A stretch of 12,488 bases of DNA, taken from Bifidobacteriaceae bacterium. GTDB taxonomy: Bacteria > Actinomycetota > Actinomycetes > Actinomycetales > WQXJ01. Of the stretch, positions 9,401-12,488 are shown piece by piece. How positions within the stretch are numbered: position 1 is the first letter of the stretch; each line of letters starts with the position of its first letter. The translations under genes and the position numbers were made by a program. The notes beneath the pieces were generated by a model, which did not search any database, was not told where the DNA came from, and saw only the letters and a list, made by a program, of their open reading frames with translations. Where the stretch lies: the NCBI GenBank assembly GCA_031268115.1, contig JAIRXV010000256.1, positions 1 through 12,488 on the forward strand. Direction: 5' to 3'.

Positions 9401-10030
9401 GGCACCGCCGTGACGTTCACCGTTCCGCCGGGAATGAGCGGCGTGACCGTGGCTGTCGCCGGCCACACGGGCACAGCGGATCCGGCGGCCACCTGTGTGG
9501 CCCAAGCGGACGTGTACACGTGCGAGATCGGCGACATGCTGGTGGGCGATTCGGTGACGTATCGCGTGACCGGAACGGCCACGACCACCGATCCGGCGGA
9601 CCTTACGCTTGTGGCGCATGTGCGGCACGATGACGCGGACACCGTTCCCGGCAACGACACGGCGAGCGCCGTGGTCCACGTCGAACCGCGCAACACCTCA
9701 ACCCCGGGTGGGGGGCCGAGCACCCCTGGGGGAGGAGCGAGCACCCCTGGCGGCGAGGCGAGCACCCCTGGCGGGGGGCCCAGCACCCCGGTTGGTGGGC
9801 CCAGTTCCCCTGGGGGAGGACCCAGTTCCCCTGGCGGGCGGCCGGGCAGTGGGGACCCCACACGGTCAGGCGACGACCCCGGCAACGGCAAGACCACCAA
9901 GGGCGCGTCGCTCCCCGAAACCGGCACCGATGCGGTGCTGCCACTTGCCGCCGCGGCGGTGCTGCTGATCCTAGGTGCGGCGATGAGGGCGGCGAGCTGG
10001 CGTCATCGTCCACGGACCGTTCAAAGGTGA
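3422..10030 (+). CDS. Giant LPXTG-anchored surface protein with about twelve DUF11-type modules
   Basis: A 2202-residue secreted wall protein, probably an adhesin or stalk. Residues 1-31 form a signal peptide (MNNARR, hydrophobic core, ARA before cleavage). Residues 32 to about 350 are a head domain with a conserved-looking WALTVAY...LPLRNLTVFDGF stretch near 200-222. Modules of the DUF11 type (Pfam PF01345; consensus ADLxhxK...NxGPSxAxxVxhxDxLPxG) begin near residues 353, 518, 651, 800, 939, 1063, 1189, 1349, 1511, 1675, 1826 and 1959. The first, seventh and eighth are divergent. Almost every module carries a cysteine pair near its middle, and several have a second short-range pair. Seven 7-residue S-T/S-P-G-G units follow, then LPETG (2164-2168), a hydrophobic helix and an RHRPRTVQR tail, a complete sorting signal. 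GAGGGGGAG precedes the ATG. No sortase or pilin partner is encoded nearby, and the ligand cannot be told from sequence. Confidence 0.93.
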   Translation: MNNARRCIALALAAVSATVLTGAVDYGDARADDTAEFTRRFDANANGAIITVGNSLLTCPESSTPFCQRAHTGSAYDNNNFAMIQLDVDSDPSTVNSSSSQLALPDGAQVLFAGLYWGARLTAGDQGTAGDLASADTMKLKVPNAPDYVSLHGTILARNTASYNAYESFYDATSLVQSAGNGDYWGADVQAGTGWDRYAGWALTVAYTAPGLPLRNLTVFDGFNTVDPKNTQDITVDGFVAPFSGPVDVQLSMVAYEGDLAQTGDYAKLNSTQLATPDSPGSNFFDSVNSVAGSSVTTRNPAYTNMLGFDIKNLGASGVLDNRDTSATFSFASAGDVYYPGVLGLAINLYAPDLTASTKTAVNISHPNRPANPGDTLQFTLMFANTGQDDAAKVTSCDPLPDGVEYVAGSLLLLGTADPDVTTPVAVPDDGSKWGAYIGATRSVCMNLGRGAGNYNTGEGGTLEVLDATFYQFQATIEDDAGGTTLRNIAHLDYETATTGVSAVYDTPPVTMPVSLKADVKIAKTMTPTEAIAGQSGRTTLVVTNDGPNAATGVTLTDPLPQDYTATAVTWSSTPAGETGTCPVPPVGGTVACDLAQIDPGGQVTVIVLGAPNASSTATTLSNVASVTTDSFDPDLSNNVDTVSIPMTHQADLSIEKTPESATVTPGASVTWTLTATNQCGSDGCLSDATAVVISDTVPDPTKLVLTGATGGAGTGGAAGDVAVTCPNPLLSPSSFQCTVVGDGRMRPGQTAVVTVQGYLLGNATSGPVLNTAAVTSSTFDPNQGNNIDTATLTPGSPVSDIQLIKTGPASAVAGDRIAYTITAVNFGPSDATAVSIVDDLAAAGLVADGVTQATSDRGTCTIAAGIVTCNLGNLPGPNTPGDVGAKATIAIAGALVPPGRTASFTNEATIACGAAPCNEGPSPRPDQPSVTTSPTQEADLAVSKSADTSVVLNADDSATYTVTVTNLGPSTATGVALADTLPPGMTATSMTVTGGGSCDLGASTCAVGSLAPGGSAVATIVGLMGPPGMTGRVQSVEANSNTPDPNSANNTATWTHSENPQADLALTKVSTGLAAGATDNEYTLTVANLGPNSAATPVIVDTLPAGVSITEGEALPAGCSAVGQAVTCVANGTLDDGDEWIVEIPVSIAADVDAGTAIANTATVTSTTLDPSAANNTATVRDSTTADADVRVDFAIGYDVDVTDPHDPVLVTSPPPGMYTGPGSVRFAEIQVFNNGPATAKNVQILSNVAIQAIPDEASLPVFCRLVNQQIVCDLSAIPLAMNSGTYFFVPFTIAPSTPPGVFPDCGRALACVGGPAGGWASVTTTTPETNTANDYDTAALVIADPQTDLHISKTALSTIPNPNDDTHPTYTAGEKFGYQIDLWVPATWDDSEELNLLVADASNVVLDDVLPVGFLATQVNTAQGECDPITRPGPAIHCELGRIAASADASDPQIVRVYVYGTIDPGTTAEISTGTGAVNQAVATSPTLNLSGTASSVSAQAATDVIQQADLRVAKLADAAVSYAGTNVGYTITTLNNGPSDAPNSVVSDTLPLGLTLDTALSPLCGVTGVGVGGGQVVSCTPQVRGEPAGLIPAGTSVNTRIVASTDPRDLRPYWCPGHPNEDGQQCPDVLPPSTPTDEYRPLVNQVEAESGAVDSKPDNNTASVTTELQTLADVAVTASVTTDTPSAGSQITYTLTGVNLGPSAFDYPVVVSTFPPGFVVEAVNAPVMNCATTFTGTGLDAVYEVRCIGWAVTPIRDSFQPGITVPGTVTVSIPPDMPAGPYTASSYAYSRNPVECPETNAGTCESNYDNNRAAVTVNVVESADTSLTKTLVEPNPLVAGAQVVYELTAANAGPSTAQDVTIADTVPEGLTYVSGEVLGGDACPSPDEIDDRNIVKCEAGTIAPNETKTARLVFSVDLHYRGELCNSALVGSGALDLDADNNEDSACEQTVAPPPTDIGVTATPDAGTIVPGAALGYTAVVTNNGPSPTTGTAVTFTVPPGMSGVTVAVAGHTGTADPAATCVAQADVYTCEIGDMLVGDSVTYRVTGTATTTDPADLTLVAHVRHDDADTVPGNDTASAVVHVEPRNTSTPGGGPSTPGGGASTPGGEASTPGGGPSTPVGGPSSPGGGPSSPGGRPGSGDPTRSGDDPGNGKTTKGASLPETGTDAVLPLAAAAVLLILGAAMRAASWRHRPRTVQR
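9698..9844 (+). repeat. Seven tandem 21-bp units encoding the wall spacer
   Basis: Seven in-frame 21-base units encode STPGGGP, STPGGGA, STPGGEA, STPGGGP, STPVGGP, SSPGGGP and SSPGGRP. Such a proline/glycine-rich, hydroxyl-rich stretch just before a sorting signal usually spans the peptidoglycan and is a possible glycosylation region. The near-identical DNA units make copy-number change by slippage likely. Confidence 0.9.
9911..9925 (+). other. Sortase recognition motif LPETG
   Basis: Encodes residues 2164-2168, 35 residues before the C-terminus and followed by a hydrophobic segment and a basic tail. By family knowledge a class A-like or housekeeping sortase cuts between T and G and links the protein to peptidoglycan. 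Confidence 0.92.
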
Positions 10031-10061
10031 CCAGAAAGGCGAATCAGGCCATGCTTGCTCG

Positions 10062-10094
10062 GGCGAGGCCCGCTGCCTGCCGCCGGTTTTCTTT
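10062..10094 (+). terminator. Probable intrinsic terminator of the surface-protein gene
   Basis: GGCGAGG (10062-10068) can pair with CCT (10076-10078) and CGCC (10081-10084) across a two-base bulge. GG and then TTTTCTTT (10087-10094) follow. A competing fold is CGGGC-GAG-GCCCG at 10060-10072. The U-rich tract directly after a G+C-rich stem, 31 bases after the stop codon, supports termination before the separate promoter of the next gene. Confidence 0.45.
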
Positions 10095-10122
10095 GTCCCG
10101 CGGCCGGAGTACGGTCTGGCAG

Positions 10123-10131
10123 TGGTATAGA
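10123..10131 (+). promoter_or_regulatory. Extended -10 promoter candidate for the TPR gene
   Basis: TGGTATAGA fits an extended -10 element (TG, one base, then a TATAAT-like hexamer) in otherwise very G+C-rich DNA. No good -35 lies 16-18 bases upstream, which extended -10 promoters can tolerate. It would give a leader of roughly 40 bases before the ATG. Confidence 0.4.
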
Positions 10132-10179
10132 CAGGCGGCCGCGAACGAACCCCGACCCCCAGGACCCGTAGGAGGATGA

Positions 10180-11961
10180 ATGGACCGCAACGGATCGTAT
10201 GGTTTTGGGGACGCGCCCGAGCCACTGCGGCGCCCCGGCGCCCCTCAAGGCACGCCGATGTGGCGACCCCCCGCGCCCGAGCGAGTCTCGCTGCGTGCCC
10301 GGCGGATGGTCGTGGAAGCCGAGGCCGCCGGAGAACGCGGCGACCACCAGATCCAAATGGACGCGTTGACCAGGGCGCACGCCGCAGCCGAAGAAGACGG
10401 CGATCTGCGGGCCGCGGCCGAGGCGTTACGGGTGTTGGGTGCGCTCGCCGCCGCACGCGGCGATCTGTCCGATGGCGAAGACAAACTCTCCCGTGCGTAC
10501 GCGCTGGCCGCGCAAGTCGGCGACGTCGCCTCCATGGCCAAAGCCATGGGCGTGGGGGCAGACGTGGCCAGGGCGCGCGGAGACCTGCTTGGAGCAATCG
10601 GGGCCTATAGCAGGGCGGTGGATTTGGCCGAACAGGCGGGCGACCCGGCCGCTTGGACCGGCGTCGTGATTGCCCTCAGCGATCTGGCCGAACGCTGCGA
10701 AACGCCCGAAATCGCCCGAGGGGTGGGCGAACTCGCGCAGAAGACGGCAGCGAAACTGCGCGGAAACCCACGCTTTCAGGCGGTGGCGCTACGGGCGGAG
10801 GGAGCGGCGGCAGCCGTGTTAGGCGACCCCCAACACGCCTGGGATTGTTACATGGCAGCGTTCCAACACTCGGGAGAAACCAAAGACGTAGCGGGCCAAG
10901 CGATGGCCGCTTACCGCCTTGGCGATCTGGCGTACGGCGCGGACAATATGCCGGCCGCCGAGTGGCACCTGGGCCAGGCCGCCACTTTGGCCGCGCAAGT
11001 TGGCGATCCGACCACGGGCACCGCGGCGGCGCTCGCGCTGGGCGATTTGGCACGCAAGCGGCTGGACCTGCCCGCCGCCGAGCAACGCTACCGCCACGCC
11101 CTCAGCCTCGCCGAATACGGCCAGTCACCGCGCGATGCCGCCAAGGCGGTGCGTGGATTAGCCGATCTGGCGTCGATGAACGCGGACATTCCGGCGGCGG
11201 AGGCCCATTGGCAGCACGTCTGGGAACTGGCCGAACGGGCAGAGGATCCGCTGCTCGGCGCCGAAGCCCTGCGAGGCCTAGGAAACGCGGCCCAACACCG
11301 AGGCGACATCGCCGGTGCATGGGGTTATTTTGTACGGTCGGCGGAGTTGGGGGAGCTCGTGGGCAGCCTCCCAGCACAGTTCGAGGCCCAGCTGGCCCTC
11401 GGTGAGTTGGCTCGCACCAACGGTCAATATGGGCACGCGCACGAGCGCTACACCCTTGCCTTGAACTTGGCCGACCGCCAAGACGCCGGACTTCCGCAAT
11501 CCCAGGCCCTGACTGGACTGGCACAAGTTGCGGCCGACACCGGGGACGTGCTAGGAGCCGAGTCGCACTACACGCAGGCGTTCCGGCTGGCCGAAGAAGG
11601 CGGCCACCGCGGCCCTCTGACAGTGGCGCTACTGGGGCTCGGCTGGGTTTCCCTCCAGAGGGAGAATCTTCCCGCAGCCGAGGCGTATTACATGCGGGCC
11701 GTGGCCTTGGCCGAAGTCGGGTCGTCGCCCGATCAAAGAGGCACCGCGCTGCTGGGGCTCGGCTGGGTCGAGTTGGGGCGGGAAAACTTGGATGCGGCCG
11801 GCAAGCACTTCGAACAAGGCGCCCAACTTGGGCAGGAGGCCGGCAACGTCTCCCTGCAGATCGACGGGGCCCGCGGTTCCGCCCGTGTCGCCAGAGCGCG
11901 CGGCGACGAAGCGACGGCCGCTGAATGCGAGTCCCGCGCGGACCGCCTCGCCGGGGGCTGA
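10180..11961 (+). CDS. All-TPR repeat protein of unknown role
   Basis: A 593-residue protein consisting of a proline-rich N-terminal stretch (about residues 1-35) and then about thirteen near-exact 40-residue tetratricopeptide repeats to the C-terminus. Repeats start near residue 40 and then about every 40 residues from 80; a partial one ends the protein. The consensus is roughly A-ALxGLGDLAxxRGDLxAAExxYxxALxLAExxGD. TPR arrays form right-handed solenoids that bind proteins or peptides. There is no signal peptide, membrane segment, DNA-binding domain or NTPase, so it is not one of the TPR-carrying regulators such as AfsR/SARP proteins, although the repeats look similar. The ATG follows TAGGAGG with only four bases between GGAGG and ATG, a short but usable spacing. 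A terminator and its own promoter upstream argue against co-transcription with the surface-protein gene. Function is not identifiable from sequence. Confidence 0.9.
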   Translation: MDRNGSYGFGDAPEPLRRPGAPQGTPMWRPPAPERVSLRARRMVVEAEAAGERGDHQIQMDALTRAHAAAEEDGDLRAAAEALRVLGALAAARGDLSDGEDKLSRAYALAAQVGDVASMAKAMGVGADVARARGDLLGAIGAYSRAVDLAEQAGDPAAWTGVVIALSDLAERCETPEIARGVGELAQKTAAKLRGNPRFQAVALRAEGAAAAVLGDPQHAWDCYMAAFQHSGETKDVAGQAMAAYRLGDLAYGADNMPAAEWHLGQAATLAAQVGDPTTGTAAALALGDLARKRLDLPAAEQRYRHALSLAEYGQSPRDAAKAVRGLADLASMNADIPAAEAHWQHVWELAERAEDPLLGAEALRGLGNAAQHRGDIAGAWGYFVRSAELGELVGSLPAQFEAQLALGELARTNGQYGHAHERYTLALNLADRQDAGLPQSQALTGLAQVAADTGDVLGAESHYTQAFRLAEEGGHRGPLTVALLGLGWVSLQRENLPAAEAYYMRAVALAEVGSSPDQRGTALLGLGWVELGRENLDAAGKHFEQGAQLGQEAGNVSLQIDGARGSARVARARGDEATAAECESRADRLAGG

Positions 11962-11962
11962 T

Positions 11963-11996
11963 GGCGCGGGCTATGGGACCCGCCGGCCAGCTTTTC
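11963..11996 (+). terminator. Probable intrinsic terminator of the TPR gene
   Basis: GGCGCGGG (11963-11970) pairs with CCCGC (11979-11983) and GCC (11986-11988) with a two-base CG bulge and an eight-base loop. AGCTTTTCC follows, giving a short U-run. The stem begins one base after the stop codon. Confidence 0.45.
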
Positions 11997-12016
11997 CATG
12001 TCTCGGAGAGCTAGCT

Positions 12017-12042
12017 CAAGCGCGAACGATATGGGGCGCTTG
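12017..12042. terminator. Hairpin between convergent genes
   Basis: CAAGCGC (12017-12023) and GCGCTTG (12036-12042) form a perfect seven-pair stem with a 12-base loop, one base beyond the stop codon of the minus-strand gene. No T-tract lies on either side, so it is a weak intrinsic terminator at best; its position between convergent genes suggests it limits read-through from both. Confidence 0.4.
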
Positions 12043-12043
12043 C

Positions 12044-12488
12044 CTATTCGTCCAAAGAGGTGACTAAGGCCTCGCTCTTTTCCTGAAGGACGCGGTAAAG
12101 CTCCTGCCAGTGAGCCTCCTCAGTCGGATCGTCCGGCGGTTCGATCGCAATCGCCGGATCAGGATGGTATTCGAAATCCGGAGGCGGTCCCTCCGTGTCG
12201 AAGACCGCCCGCGCTTGCTCCTCATCGAAGGTGGGGCAAGCCTCGATGAGAGCGCGCAATTCGGCCACCGTGGTGGTCCGGGGGAGGATTACCTGGACAG
12301 ACTCATTGGCCGTGGCGGTCAGGTCCTCCAGGTCGGGCTGTCCGTGTTCTCGGGCGCACGCTATCCATTCGTTCGTGACATCCGCCACCTTTTGGTTCCA
12401 CTCCAGATCGTCGGCCGGATCGGCGGCCGTGTTTGGAGGGGTGTAGCTCGAATCCTCAAAGCAATGCTGGTAAGTCGCGGTGTGATCG
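12044..12488 (-). CDS. C-terminal part of an unrecognised protein, start beyond the window
   Basis: The frame ends at TAG (12044-12046) and is open to the window edge, giving 148 residues. A GTG at 12386-12388 could be read as a start. However, the preceding 33 codons are open and protein-like (for example YQHCFEDSSYTPPN and DDLEWNQKVADV), and no Shine-Dalgarno precedes the GTG, so this is taken as internal. The fragment is acidic, with CxxxxH-like features (WIACAREHGQPDL) and a second cysteine in ALIEACPTF. The pattern of W-x-x-C-A-R-E-H-G-x-P recalls small secreted actinobacterial lipoproteins of unknown function, whose lipobox would lie outside the window. That assignment is a guess from style, not a recognised family. 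It converges on the TPR gene and is not part of its operon. Confidence 0.7.
   Translation of the reverse strand, partial: DHTATYQHCFEDSSYTPPNTAADPADDLEWNQKVADVTNEWIACAREHGQPDLEDLTATANESVQVILPRTTTVAELRALIEACPTFDEEQARAVFDTEGPPPDFEYHPDPAIAIEPPDDPTEEAHWQELYRVLQEKSEALVTSLDE

Noticed and set aside
9698..9844. Short regular repeats that might suggest a CRISPR array
   Set aside because: Units are contiguous 21-mers without spacers, stay in the reading frame, and encode an STPGG wall spacer.

Overview
The window is high-G+C DNA with an actinobacterial (Actinomycetota) character. The evidence is heavy G/C use at third codon positions, long shadow ORFs on the opposite strand, an isoleucyl-tRNA synthetase of the long eukaryote-like class common in this phylum, and an LPXTG-anchored surface protein, which implies a Gram-positive wall and a sortase elsewhere in the genome. 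I cannot place it below phylum level.

Layout: (1) 68-3238, ileS, complete and intact. (2) 3239-3421, a structured intergenic region. A 36-bp hairpin sequence that overlaps the ileS stop codon is repeated 71 bp downstream. Next comes a hairpin that pairs a CCTCC with a GGAGG, then a possible 19-codon leader ORF whose TGA overlaps the ATG of the next gene. (3) 3422-10030, a 2202-residue cell-wall-anchored protein: signal peptide, about 320-residue head, about twelve DUF11-type beta-sandwich modules rich in paired cysteines, a seven-unit S-T/S-P-G-G wall spacer, and an LPETG sorting signal. (4) 10031-10179, a likely terminator and an extended -10 promoter. (5) 10180-11961, a protein made almost entirely of 40-residue TPR repeats. 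(6) 11962-12043, convergent terminator hairpins. (7) 12044-12488 on the minus strand, the C-terminal part of an unrecognised protein whose start lies beyond the window.

The genes do not form an evident pathway. ileS is housekeeping. The giant surface protein is probably an adhesin or stalk exported by Sec and linked to peptidoglycan by a sortase not encoded here. The TPR protein looks like a cytoplasmic scaffold with its own promoter. The strongest candidates for something undescribed are the leader region of the surface-protein gene, where both ribosome-binding sites sit in the 3' arms of potential hairpins, and the repeated cysteine pairs of the surface protein, which suggest a disulfide-stapled stalk.
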